From Chrysoporthe austroafricana (Eukaryota > Ascomycota > Sordariomycetes > Diaporthales > Cryphonectriaceae), in assembly GCA_001051155.2 (NCBI GenBank), contig JYIP02000005.1:1612001-1676000 (forward strand): DNA of 64,000 nt. Direction: 5' to 3'. The notes beneath the pieces were generated by a model, which worked only from the letters and a program-made list of their open reading frames with translations, had not been told where the DNA came from and made no database searches. The position numbers were made by a program, and so were the translations under genes. Below, piece by piece: positions 21,784 to 33,096 of the stretch. Positions within the stretch are counted from its first letter, which is position 1, and the number at the start of each line of letters is the position of its first letter.

Positions 21784-23703
21784 ATGGCGTCCTTCTCTAC
21801 CCGCGACCCGTCTTCGGAGATGTCGTCGCTCCTCACGGCTACGAGCTGGGCCACGTTCGCCTGTCTTGGCGCTGGACTCTGCGCCCTTTACTACGTCCTC
21901 AGTGCGCTTTACGCCTGGAACCGCCTGCGGGGCATCCCAGCGGCCTCATGGACCGCCAACTTCTCCTACCTGTGGCTGGCTAAAACCACCTACTCGGGAA
22001 GGCAATACTGGGTACACCGGGACCTGCACAAGCGACACGGGCCTCTGGTCCGCGTCGGCCCCAACGAGGTCGTGACGAACGATCCGAAAGTCGTGAAGAG
22101 GATCTCAGGCACCGACAGTAGCTGGGCCCGCGATCCTTTCTACATCACGGGCCGCTTCAACCCGTACCACGACAACCTCTTCAGCCTGCTGGATCCCAAG
22201 GAGCACAGGCAGGCCAAGTCGCGCACTATCGCTGCGTACAGCGGCCGCGAGACGCCCGACCTCGAGGTTGGCGTAGACAGCCTGCTCAGGACCCTGATCG
22301 ACACGATCGGGACCAGATATGCCACCGCTTCGCCGGACTCGCCGGTGCCCCCTCTGCTGGATCTGGGCAGAATGAGCTGTTACTTTACCCTAGACGTAAT
22401 CACGAGGCTTGCCTTCGGCAAAGAATTCGGGTACTTGAGTGAGGAGAAGGACCATTATAACTTTCTGGGCAGTCTTCATGAGCTGTGGCCTCGCATGTCA
22501 ACATGTGCGGATGTTCCGTGGATAAGGAAGTTTCTATTCTCTTCCTTCTTTTTGAAGCTACTGGGGCCGAAACCGACAGATAAGAGTGGATTTGGGGCGC
22601 TCATGAGGTGAGTCTCCGGTGTCCCAAGACCGAGGCCCCCAAAATGGCATTCAAGGAGCAAAAAAACGAGGAAAGAAAAAGGTTGACTGATTTCACTCGT
22701 CTCTAGTGTTGCTAATTATCACGTTGGAAAACGATTCGCACCAGATGCCAAACCACAGCAGGATATGCTTGTAAGTTACCAATACTTAAGACTGCCAATG
22801 AGGAGATGATGGCTAATAGAGCACAAGGGCTCTATGATGAAACATGGGCTTAACCAGATTGAATGCGAAACCGAAGGTCTCTTTATGATCATCGCCGGAA
22901 CTGAGAGTACGGCGTCAGCCATCCGCTCAGCTCTCGTGCATACGATGACGAGTCCGCTCGTCTACCAGACACTCAAAGATGAGATTAACCTGGCTGTACG
23001 AGAAGGCAGAGTTTCCAGCCCAATTACCATACAAGAGGCCAAACAACTCCCCTATCTCCAGGTGAATGCTTCCCTCTCCACAATTCTCCCTAATTCTCTG
23101 ACATATCCATACTAATAAATCTCTAGGCTGTTGTCTACGAGAGCCTTCGGATGCGTCCGCCTCTAATCGGCTACTTCCCTAAGGTGGTGCCTCCGGGAGG
23201 CGAAAACATACTGGGGTACCATGTTCCCGCGGGCACGGCCATCGGCACCAACACGTCTGCGATCCTATCCTCGACTGACTTGTTTGGACCGGACGCCAGA
23301 ATATTCCGTCCCGAACGCTTCATCGAGCTCGACGACCAGCGCCGCAAGCAGATGGAGCGCGATGTCGAGCTCGCGTTCGGTCATGGGCAGTGGATGTGCG
23401 TGGGAAAGACGATTGCATTCATGGAGATAAACAAAAGTGTTTTTGAGGTGAGTCTCTACCCACTCTCTCTTTCATCTCATCCATGTGATGGCACGATGAC
23501 TCAAGCAACTAGTACAAGGAATGTATATTGCGTGCTAACTGGAACACACCACCTAGATCTTCCGCGCTTTCGATATGCAGATGCTAGATCCTTACGCCCC
23601 GAGCGACATCCTAACCTATGGGACTTTCCTTGAGTCCAACCTGAAGGTGAAGGTCACGAAGAGCGCTACTGCCACTGCTGCCCCGTTGCCGGATACTGTC
23701 TAG
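21784..23703 (+). CDS. Cytochrome P450 (P450-1), BcABA1/pisatin-demethylase-like
   Basis: Five exons (21784-22607, 22707-22770, 22828-23061, 23127-23447, 23557-23703) with phase-consistent introns of 99, 57, 65 and 109 nt encode 529 residues. An N-terminal membrane anchor covers residues about 18-40. P450 motifs are all present: the I-helix AGTEST (IIAGTESTASA), ExxR in YESLRMRPP, a PERF motif (FRPERFIEL) and the haem loop FGHGQWMCVGK with the axial cysteine. Parts resemble my memory of BcABA1 (RVGPNEVVTNDP, KHGLNQIECE, LPYLQAV), the P450 that oxidises alpha-ionylideneethane, but also the broader pisatin demethylase group. It lies divergent to the ABA3-like gene, so it is the best candidate for the first oxidation of the terpene. 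Substrate is inferred from context only. Confidence 0.88.
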
Positions 23704-25328
23704 ACCTGTAACTTAGGCTCGCCGTCAGATACTGCTGCTATAGCGCACTCAATTATATAGCACGAGATGACGACGTCAATGGTTCCGGAAAGCTTTTGCA
23801 AAGTGGATGGTCTTGCTTGCTTTACACGCAGTCGTGGTCAAACTCACCGCCATAGCTTGCTGGCCTGCCTCATATGGGGTATTCAAGATTGCAGGACGGC
23901 TGGTAGTGGAAATACACACTGTTGTAAACTATCATCTTCAAAAACACTACTGTCTCTAGAGATGGAATCATCTGCACAGTCCCCTTCGAGTTAGTCTTTC
24001 TATAAGCTTGTTCGCGGAAACTTTGATGCTTAACTCCAGCGGCCAAAAGCCATACCCTCATTATTGGAGATCAAGCTTCAATAATCTTCATCGGTGAGAG
24101 GCCCTTGGCGATGGTATAGTGTCATCACACCGCTGAATTTAGGATGACGATTTACATACAGCGATTCGTCATACGACCATGACCGCATGGTGAGATAGCG
24201 ACCAGATGTCTCTAAGAGCCGAGATTCAGGGCGAGCCGCATAATATTACCGTCCCTGGTATATGCATCACGATAGGCTTCTCTGAAGAATATGCCCACAC
24301 GGACTGACAGATACTCCGTATATAGATAAAGCAACCAAAAAATCCGAGTGAATATGGCGCGATGTCTCCTTAACAGGCAGGAGAATCCACATGCTATCCA
24401 CTTATTTTTCTTGGTCACTAATGGGGTGTCCGGCCCAAATGTTAGGTCTGACTGAGCGTCTCGGGTTTTGATAAAAGTATGTATTATGATCCTGGATCTG
24501 CCATCGCACACAACTAGCCCTGTTCTGAGTGTAAGCCTCCCGCATGTCTCTATTGTCTGACGTGCGGCCCTGCCAAGATTCCTATCAGAAGGATTCCGCA
24601 GAAGCTGCTTGCTCTATTGGGTGCCCATATGCCGACGCCATGATCTTCCCCAGATTGCTTATCTTCCCCAGATTATTATTTGGCGGGGAAGCGGGTGGCT
24701 GTATATACTCCGAGGCTACGGCATTTCAGGCTACGGCATTTGGTCTCGACTGGTGTCTTGAAGGTTCACAGTGCATGATTCTGCTTGTTCACTTTGTAAG
24801 ACTGTGATATTTGGTTCCACCAATCTTTAGATGTCTAGCCCTCATAGAACGTATACCGCGATTTCTCCTGTGAAATATAGTAAAAAAGGAAGTCTCGTTT
24901 ACGCTATTATGCTATATCGAATAAAAGTGGATATATTATAAAATAATATAAGCGATATTTTTAAGAATAATACTTTATAATTGTACAAAAAGAAAATGTA
25001 ATACAATACCTTCAAACCTTTTATACTACGGCCAAAAGTTTGCTAAATATTACATATTGCTAAAAAGAAATGCTTAGCTTTGTTTAGTTCCATTTAATTT
25101 AGTCTGATAAAGTCTATGTACTTGCAACCTTCGCCTATAGATTCTCCGACCTTTGTCATCACAATGCTTATAGATACATACGCCACTTACGGAACCGACT
25201 GTACATCCGCGCCGATATCTCAAGGAACTGTGGCAAGACTAAATATCTCTTGCTCACTCCCACAGCAACTTCCCAAACAGGCTGCACGACAAGTCGAACT
25301 TGACCAAAATAGCTGTTCCGATATCAAG
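23704..25328. other. Intergenic region between the two P450 genes
   Basis: This 1.6 kb has no convincing gene. It holds two small tandem duplications (24643-24677 and 24713-24741) and an AT-rich island at about 24830-25100 rich in TA dinucleotides. I looked for a Rossmann TGxxxGIG motif of a short-chain dehydrogenase and did not find one. Confidence 0.55.
24643..24741. repeat. Two short tandem duplications
   Basis: ATCTTCCCCAGATTGCTT is followed directly by ATCTTCCCCAGATTATT (24643-24677). About 35 bases further on, AGGCTACGGCATTT occurs twice with one base between the copies (24713-24741). Confidence 0.85.
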
Positions 25329-27214
25329 ATGAATAGTCTCAGCGCATCATCTCCTATGCTCCTGGGCGAATACCAGGTGTTGCCACTAACTCGGCTACCC
25401 TTGGTTGCCGGAACGATTGCAGTCGTGGTGAGCAACAACTCTCTCCCATATCCAAAACATTGGCAGAGTTTGACGACCGTTACTAAAATCCTGACTGTAG
25501 CTCATCGTGGGCTTCATTACCCGCGTCATTCAAGCACGGTTTTTCCATCCGCTGCGCAAGTTTCCAGGGCCTTTCCTGAATAGCATAACCTCCATACCAG
25601 CAGCCTATCTCGTGTACAAGGGAAATCAGCCCCAGGTTTTCAAGGAATTGCACAAAAAATATGGTTGGTCTCTACATTTACGTCTCTGGCGTGCTCCGCG
25701 TTGGACCTGACAGCGGCGATACTGATGTTACCATGTGACCTCCTAGGCCCCGTTGTGCGGACAGGGCCCAATGAACTTAGTTTCATCGGGGCAGACGCAT
25801 GGGAAGATATTTATGGCATTCAAGTAAGCGAGACCGTTCTGGGAGACTTCATAGTAGGGGACCTGCTGACCAGTTTGGGGCGCAGAAAAACGGGCTCAAC
25901 TTCCAGAAAGATCCGGCCTGGCTCGCAGTCGTGTCGCCCAAGGATGGCCAGACGGGCGTCAGCCTGGCCACCCCTGAGACGCACACACGGCAGCGCAATG
26001 CCCTCGGTGCTACTTTCACCAACGATGCGCTGCTGACACAGGAGTACATTCTGCAGACTCACGTGGACAAATTTATGGGGGTGATGAGGAGGTTTGCTGC
26101 CGAGAAGAAGGCAATTGATTATTCCCACTGGTGTAAGTTCTTCAAAGCCACCATTCTTTCTACTAAGACGTCACACGCTTGTAGATAGACCTGATGCTGA
26201 GTTTGCAAAATAGACACATATGCCACCTTTGATGTGATCGGCGACGTTGTCTTCTCTGAGCCCTTTGGCTGCTTGGACGAAGGCGAGGAGACCCAGTGGG
26301 CGAGGGCGATCAACGACATCTTCAAATCGGGCGCGTGGGAGCAAGCCTTCGGACAGGTGGCAGGCGTCGGCACGCTGCTTCACAGACTCATGGTGAAGGC
26401 GCTCATCCCCCACGAGCCGAAGGTCTGGCGCCAGAAGCACCTCTCCAAGTCGACCGACAAGACCCTGCGCCGGATCGCGGACCCGGACCGGCCGCACCCA
26501 GACATGATCGGCCACATCCTGAAGAACAATCAGACCAGGAAGGCCCGCCTCTCGGGCACGGAGCTGATCCTGAACATGGTCCAGTTCATCAGCGCCGGCA
26601 GCGAGACGACGGCCAGCCTGCTGACGGGCTGGACCTATTTCATCATCGCGAACCCCCACGTCTACAAGCGCGTCGTGGCCGAGGTCCGCGACGCCTTCAA
26701 GAGCAAGGAGGAGATCACCTGGGCCAGCGTCGGCAAGCTCAAGTACCTCGAGGCCACCGTCCACGAGGCGCTGCGCCTGGTCTCGCCCGCACCCTGCAAC
26801 CAGCACCGTGTCGTGCCGCCCGCCGGCCAGGGCGCCACCATCGACGGTCACTTTGTGCCCGCCGGCACCACCGTGGCCGTCGCGCCCTGGGTGGCGGAGC
26901 GCCACCCGGACAACTTCACAGACCCGGAGAAGTTCGAGCCCGAGAGGTGGCTGGGCGCCGAGAGGTACAAGAACGACAAGTTGCACGCCTCGCAGCCGTT
27001 TGGCCTGGGCGTGAGGGCCTGCGTTGGCAAGAACCTGTCGTACTTTGAGGCTCGCCTGCTTATGGGAAACCTTCTGTGGCATTTCGACCTGGCCTTTGAC
27101 GAGAGCGAGGAGGCGAAGGAGGCGCGGAAGAAGTGGGAGGAGACGAACATGTTGGTTTGGCATGTCTGGGTTAAGCCTCCCATGCTGGTTCAGCTCACAG
27201 AGCGGAAGTTCTAA
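25329..27214 (+). CDS. Cytochrome P450 (P450-2), isotrichodermin C-15 hydroxylase-like
   Basis: Five exons (25329-25427, 25501-25663, 25747-25823, 25886-26132, 26214-27214) encode 528 residues; introns are 73, 83, 62 and 81 nt, one with the weaker donor GTTGGT. The first exon supplies a membrane anchor that continues across the first intron into FFHPLRKFPGP, the proline hinge typical of fungal P450s. Further motifs are RTGPNELSF, I-helix FISAGSETTASLL, ExxR (HEALRL), FEPERWLG and the haem loop FGLGVRACVGKNL. The C-terminal half has the look of the CYP65/Tri11-like group, which hydroxylates terpenoids and polyketides. It follows P450-1 in the same direction, and with the ABA3-like synthase it forms a candidate pathway in which two P450s oxidise one sesquiterpene, as BcABA1 and BcABA2 do. 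The exact substrate is unknown. Confidence 0.88.
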
Positions 27215-27797
27215 AGCAGGCTGGCTCGCGCAGTAGGAACCACATGTTTCTTCTAAGCCTTCCGTCGTTCTTAGCATCTGCTGGTACACGAGGGTTGTGG
27301 ATGCACACAGTCTGTGATCCATCATGGCACTTCAAGTCTAGCGTTTTGCTTAGGGGGTGGAAAATGCGTTAGGACGAGGTTGTGGTGGGTTGGATGGACT
27401 GTCTCAACAGGCTGTCGAACTATGAACTGCGCATGCCTTGAAGTAGTGGTATGCGAACAGGTGACTTCACTTGATACTGCTACCTGGTTTGATACCAGTA
27501 AATGATGGCTCTGGCGATGAATCAAGCCTCATGTCGTCGTCGTCGACGACGTTCAAGCGTGGAAGTTGACCACCAAATGAGAGACACAGACCTGGTCGTC
27601 AAATACTTGTCAGCATGAAGCCCCTTTCCCAAACTCCGCACGCCTGGTTGAAATAATTGGTTTATGCAACCAGAAGATGTACAGCCCAAGATAACGATAT
27701 TCTGAGAGTCCTCTCTAACACGAACGGATCAAGACGGTGGTGAGAATGCAACATGCTTGTAGATCATTGAAACGTAGATAGACAGCCCTGCCTATGG
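27215..27797. other. Convergent intergenic region P450-2 / RPA135
   Basis: About 580 bases lie between two convergent stops. I see only 3' flanking sequence. Confidence 0.6.
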
Positions 27798-30700
27798 TCA
27801 TGAGGAGACCGTCAACGCCTGCGCCCCCTTCTGCCACTCATCCAATCCTGTCCTCTTCATCGTCCTCCCGGGCCGGTCCTTATCCGCCGGGTCAATGTGA
27901 TACTTCAGCTTGACTCCCATGGCCGCGAGCTCCACGTCCAGATACTTCAGTGCACCGGGGACAGCAATGACCGTGACATCCTCGCCACCAACCCACTGGT
28001 TCCCCTGCCCGTCCTCCCAGATCTCCCCGTCCACCTCCATGGCCATCTCGTCATCCAGACGGTGTGCGCAGTTCCTGCAACGGACGGTGTCGACCGTCCT
28101 CTTCTTGCCGACGTACGGCGTGACCGTTGGCTGCACCGACAGGAATGAGCCGCACTTACGGCAGATCCATGTCTTGGTGTAGTCGGAGCAGTTGAGCAGG
28201 CGGTCTTGTAGGAGGAAGGCCGTGCCGTGGGCAAGGAGGGCGTCGCGCTCCATTTCACCAACACGAATACCACCGCCCTTCTTACGGCCCTTAATAGGCT
28301 GACCGGTAAGTGGAACGACGGGTCCCGTGGTTCGTACTTGATATTTGTCGTTCACCATGTGACGTAGACGTTGGTAGTAGACGACACCGAGGTAGATGTC
28401 TGCAGCAAACTCCTCGCCCGTGATGCCCGAGTACATGGGCTCGTTGCCGTGGAAATTGTAGCCGGCCTTCATAAGCTGGTGGCCAAAGTAGTCCGCGGCT
28501 GTGTTCTCTTCGTCGAACTTGAAGGGTGTCGAGTCCTGGGCAAGTCCGTGGAGAGCGCCCGCCTTGCCGGCCAGAGACTCCACAAACATACCGATTGTCA
28601 TACGAGACGGGAAAGCATGGGGGTTGATGATGACGTCGGGCTGGATGCCCGACTCGGAGAAAGGCATGTCGATTGACGGCCATTTCTGGGAACACACACC
28701 CTTCTGACCGTGTCTGGAGGAGAATTTGTCACCGATGACAGGAGACCGAGGTATCCTGAACTTGATGGACAACGTCTGAGCTGGCTCATTGCCGTTCTCG
28801 CTCCCGATCACTCGGACCTCCTCAATGTATGCGACTTCATCCTCCTTGTACTTCTCGAAATGTGTCACACCATCCTTATTCTCGAGCCCACCGCGGCCGT
28901 CAGATGATACTGTGTGCCAAGCACAGATCAAGTCGCCCGACTTGATTTCTTGGCCAATGTATGGCATGCCATCCGCGTCAAGGGAGTCGCGCTGCCATGG
29001 GCGTGTCGGGCTGTTTGGCGCAAAGCCAAACATCTTCTCTATTGTGGCAGAGGATCGAGTTCTCGAGTCATCTTTCAGACTGATTTTCTTGGTCTTGTAG
29101 ATAGTTCCGTGACCGAAACCCCTCTCGTGTGCGGATTTGTTGATGATCATGGCGTCGTCCATGTCGTAGCCCGTGTAGGAGATGACAGCGACGACTGCGT
29201 TGGTGCCGTTGGGGAAATTATCGAAACCATACGCGTTGTGAAGAGGCGCTCTCACAATTGGCGTCTGTCCAGTCTGTAATCGGTACATCTTGTTGTCTGT
29301 TCGGTGTCTGATGGCAGCTCCCGGTGTTCCCATTGTCTGTTTACCCATCTGACACTGGTACATGTTTCGGGGAGATTGGTTGAAATCGGAGAACGGGGTC
29401 ATGTTGGCCAAAATGGATAGGATATTCGTAGGGTCGAACTCGACGTGTGTGGATTCACCAGAGGCGATCTCCGAATCGACACAGGCGATAGACATGTAAG
29501 GTTGCTCATACGGTCCCACGAAGTCTTCCTTCTCTAACGGAAGGTACTTGACAGGTCTCACCATACGCGCAGAAGAGGACGACATGAAGATGCCTGGGTA
29601 TGATCCTCCATTGGACGGTGGGACGTAGCCAATTTCGAGTTGTTTCGGTACGTTGTGGGAGCCTTCGACTTTCCAGTACCTCAGAGTGTCTGCGATCCTC
29701 TTGGACTCTTTTGGTGTGCACCAGCCGATGATCTTGCCATCGAGCAAGACTGGAACACTTTCAGAAGTAGCAGCTGAGGACGTCTCCACCACACCGAGCT
29801 CCACGGCCAATTGAGGCACAGCAGATGCATCAACGCTGTCGGTCATGATGATGCACTTGTGTGCAAGATGGTTGAGCAGACCACAAGGCGAGCCATCAGG
29901 CGTGTGAACGGGACACAAGAAACCCCATGATTCCGGCAGCAACTTTCGCACCGTCGTCGTTTTCAACTGCGCAAAGAAGCTACCACGATGAACCATGCGG
30001 AAATGACTGATGAAACGTAGGAAGTTGAGCTTTTCCGCGACAACCGTAAAGCCAGAGACCTGCTGCAAATCCAAACCAGATGGACTCTGCAGGTTGCCCG
30101 TCGAGAGGAAATACTCCAGAAGCTGGCCGACATTCTCTGTTACCCTCCGGAATATCGCAGCTGGAAAGTCTTTTCCGAATGCCTGGGACGTGAAGTCGTT
30201 TGCGGGCTTCTTCCTAATATAATCCCTCAACGAAGCCCTCAGGTTCACAGCCAAGAGCTCTTCGAGGCGCTCCTTCAAGATCTGGCCATACAGGAAACCA
30301 CCGAGAAGGATCTCTTGGTTCTGCACGGCATCAGGGTTGTCCACCGCGCAATCACCAGCAACAAGCGCATAGAGCTTTCGAATCATGAAAAGGAGCATCT
30401 TGAACTTGTCGGCGTCTTGCTCCTGGGTCACATTCACGTTGCCCAAGTGCACCAGAACGATCCGCCGCAGGAATTCTGTACCCACATCGTAGTGGGACAT
30501 GGTGTCTGGAACGCCTAGCACAACCCTGAATTTCTCTCCAAGATATGCTCTGGTCTTGCTCTTGCTGTACAGGCCGTACACTTTGTACGTCCGGAGAAGC
30601 AGTTCCACGCGGTCCGTCAGAAAGGTGTTCTCCGTGCCCGCGGAGTCTGCCGGGCCGATCAGGCCCTCAAAAATCTCGCGGTCGTTTGTTTCCACGAGTG

Positions 30701-31561
30701 CCTTCAAGATCATCATGACGGGCACGAGGTATTCGTTCTTCCTCCATGAGAACCGAAAGGTGACGTTTCCGTCTTCTAGGTAGTGGAGGACGTTCGTCTG
30801 GGATGTTTCGTCTGGTCGTACACATCGCATTATGATACCGTAAGGGGTGTATGCCTGTCCTCGATTCGTGAAACTCGGACGATTGATCGCGAGAGGGAAA
30901 TTGCGCTTGTTCATCATCAGCAGCCGGATGATCTTCTCGTTTCCGTTGACGATGAAGTAGCCGCCCAATTCTTCCGACTCCTCTTTCCTCTGTACGAGCA
31001 AAGCTGGCGAATTGTTCTCGAGATGGCACTTATTGGACTGTGCGTTTGTCAGATCTCTGCACAGGACAACGAGGCTTGACATGCGCATACCTTGACCATG
31101 ATAGGCATGTTGCCCAGCTCTCGGACGAACTCGTGTGGATCTCCATCGTTGATCCTATACTCGAGAGTCGCGGTGAGCTTACCACGATATGTTGAATGCC
31201 TTTCTCTGCACTCGGCCGGGTAGATCTCTCGGTTCTTGGCGAATTTGTTGCTCGGCGGGAGGAGCGATTTCTGCAATGATACGCTCTTGTATCGTATGGT
31301 CAACTTGTTCCTAGCGCCTCTGGAGGAGCCGTCAGAGCTGTCGAAGAAGGTCTTCGTCCCAATGTCTGCTAGTCCATGGTCTATGAGACCTTTGCTCCCG
31401 TCTGATGGGAAAAGAGCGTTGAAGGACTCGATGTGCGGGTTGACGGCGATCTGGAGGAGAGGGTAGGCGCTATGGTCGGTAGGAGGGTGCCGGAAGAGGT
31501 TCTCGCGGCGTAATGTGTTGTATTGGTGATCCCACTCGGTTTTCGTTCCTGCTGGAGCCAT
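27798..31561 (-). CDS. RPA135: DNA-directed RNA polymerase I second-largest subunit
   Basis: Exons 31561-31091 and 31037-27798 (53 nt intron, phase 0) encode 1236 residues. The join gives the conserved GNMPIMVK then SNKCHLE. The protein has the full order of an RPB2-type beta subunit: N-terminal protrusion, ESEELGGYFIVNGNEKIIR, lobe, fork region (LCPVHTPDGSPCGLLNHL), hybrid-binding domain with YTGYDMDDAMIINKSA, wall, the KFSSRHGQKGV segment, and a C-terminal zinc clamp (WICRKCG and VRCRNC). The N terminus (IESFNALF) and the DGVTHFEKYKEDEVAYIEEV segment fit Rpa2/Rpa135 rather than Rpb2 or Rpc2. The length (yeast 1203) agrees. With Rpa190 it forms the catalytic core that transcribes 35S rRNA in the nucleolus. 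Nothing looks damaged. Confidence 0.94.
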
Positions 31562-32540
31562 GATCGTGGGTATATTCTGGGATGATGGTTAGCAAACCTT
31601 GGCCGTTAACGCTAGGTACCACTGCGCCAGAACGCAATGCGATGAGCGAGGTCTACAGGTTGGGGGGGACTGACATTGCGCCTCCGTCAAGGGCACGGGG
31701 CTGGAAGTAGGTTTTGAAGATATGTGCTTGCTAGAGCAGTTCTCATACCCTTCTCGCGATTCTCTCGCAGGGTCTCCAACTAAAGAAAACAATTCGCAGG
31801 CTCAATACAAGATTTTTGTGTACCGTAGGCGGAAGAAGGGAAGCGGAAATGCTACCAACTTTTTTTGACAGCCGCTTATCGATAAGACTCCACCGACGAC
31901 GCTAGCACAACTGGTCCCTCTGGGGAAGCCGCCGACAGGCCTGCTACTGTTGCGAGCATGCATGACGAAGAAACCCTCGACGACATTAGAGCACAGCAGC
32001 ACACATGTTCGTCTGGAGCATCTCAGCACCACGTCTTCATCTATCAGAGGTCACATAACCACGTTGCTCATCACAAGGTGCCGCAGCCCCTGGTCGGCGC
32101 TCTGCTTGCCCCAGTGCGGGCTCTGGCCGTCGCGAAGCGTTGTGGCTGAAGCTTCGGCCCCCTCCCCCCCTCCAAGCTGACGAGATTCACACGGCAGCCC
32201 GCAGACGATGCTCTCTCCAATCGGGGAGCTCATCATCAAGACGAGAGAACACGTCCAGCTGTCAGACCTGCAGCGGGATCTGCGAGTGGCTTGTCTGCGT
32301 GTGCCCATCCCACCGCTCCTGGTGAGCCGGGCCCAGCCTTGCTATCCATGACGTGTGTCGTTCCCCATCGGCGACAGCAGCTCCAGCCACGGCCTGGGAA
32401 TGGCTACTCACGACTGCAGCCCGTCTCATCTGCATACCAAGAGCCGCCCTTGACGAGGGCAGGAGGGATCGTTCGGATCGCCTGGACGAGATTGGTCCCC
32501 GCGTCGAGTCTCGGGCTCGACACCCTCCACGAGCACCCCA

Positions 32541-32586
32541 CCACGCCCACGCCACGCCCACGCCCACGCCCACGCCCACGCCCACG
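32541..32586. repeat. CGCCCA hexanucleotide repeat
   Basis: A run of six-base units CGCCCA, with one early interrupted unit. Out-of-frame translation gives repeated Arg-Pro-Arg-Pro or Trp-Ala-Trp-Ala strings, which explains the odd open frames over it. Confidence 0.9.
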
Positions 32587-33018
32587 TACCAGGGGCGCGA
32601 GTTGCGCACGTCGACATGGTGTCGTGCTAGCCATGGCGTGCTGGTACCTGATTCACGGCAAAGTGGAGTGGTGGAGGCCATGAGACTCCCGGGATGCGAG
32701 CAGACGCACGCATAGGTCATAGCGAATCGCCGAGCCGCCCAAACCGTCGACCAGGCCCAAACTGCGGCCTCACAAGCTGGTCCCGAGATGTGCTCTCGGC
32801 CAACCAGCCGTGCCAGCCAGGCGGCTCCCGCAGGCTCCCCATGGCGCGCGCCGCCGCTGCACCTGCAGAGGAGCTGCAGAGAAGCAGACTTGCAGCCCAA
32901 CGCTGCCACCTTGGCCCTTAGCACCAGGCACCTAGCACGCTTGTGGTACACCGCAGCAGGCCACCGTACGGATTAGAGTGCTTTGATGATCCTGCAGAGC
33001 ATGGCACATGCTTCATGG

Positions 33019-33096
33019 CCCTGCCCTGTCCTGCCCGCTGTGCCCTGCCCTGTGCCCTGTGCCCTTGTGCCCTGTGCCCTGCCCTGCCCTGCCCCT
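33019..33096. repeat. TGCCC-type pentanucleotide-like repeat
   Basis: Imperfect repeats of CCCTG and TGTGCCC fill this stretch, interrupted by single changes. It is low-complexity DNA without coding evidence. Confidence 0.85.

Noticed and set aside
26171..27325. 384-codon minus-strand frame
   Set aside because: Antisense shadow of the last exon of P450-2.
32262..32951. 229-codon minus-strand frame
   Set aside because: Crosses the CGCCCA repeat, which keeps several frames open by composition alone.
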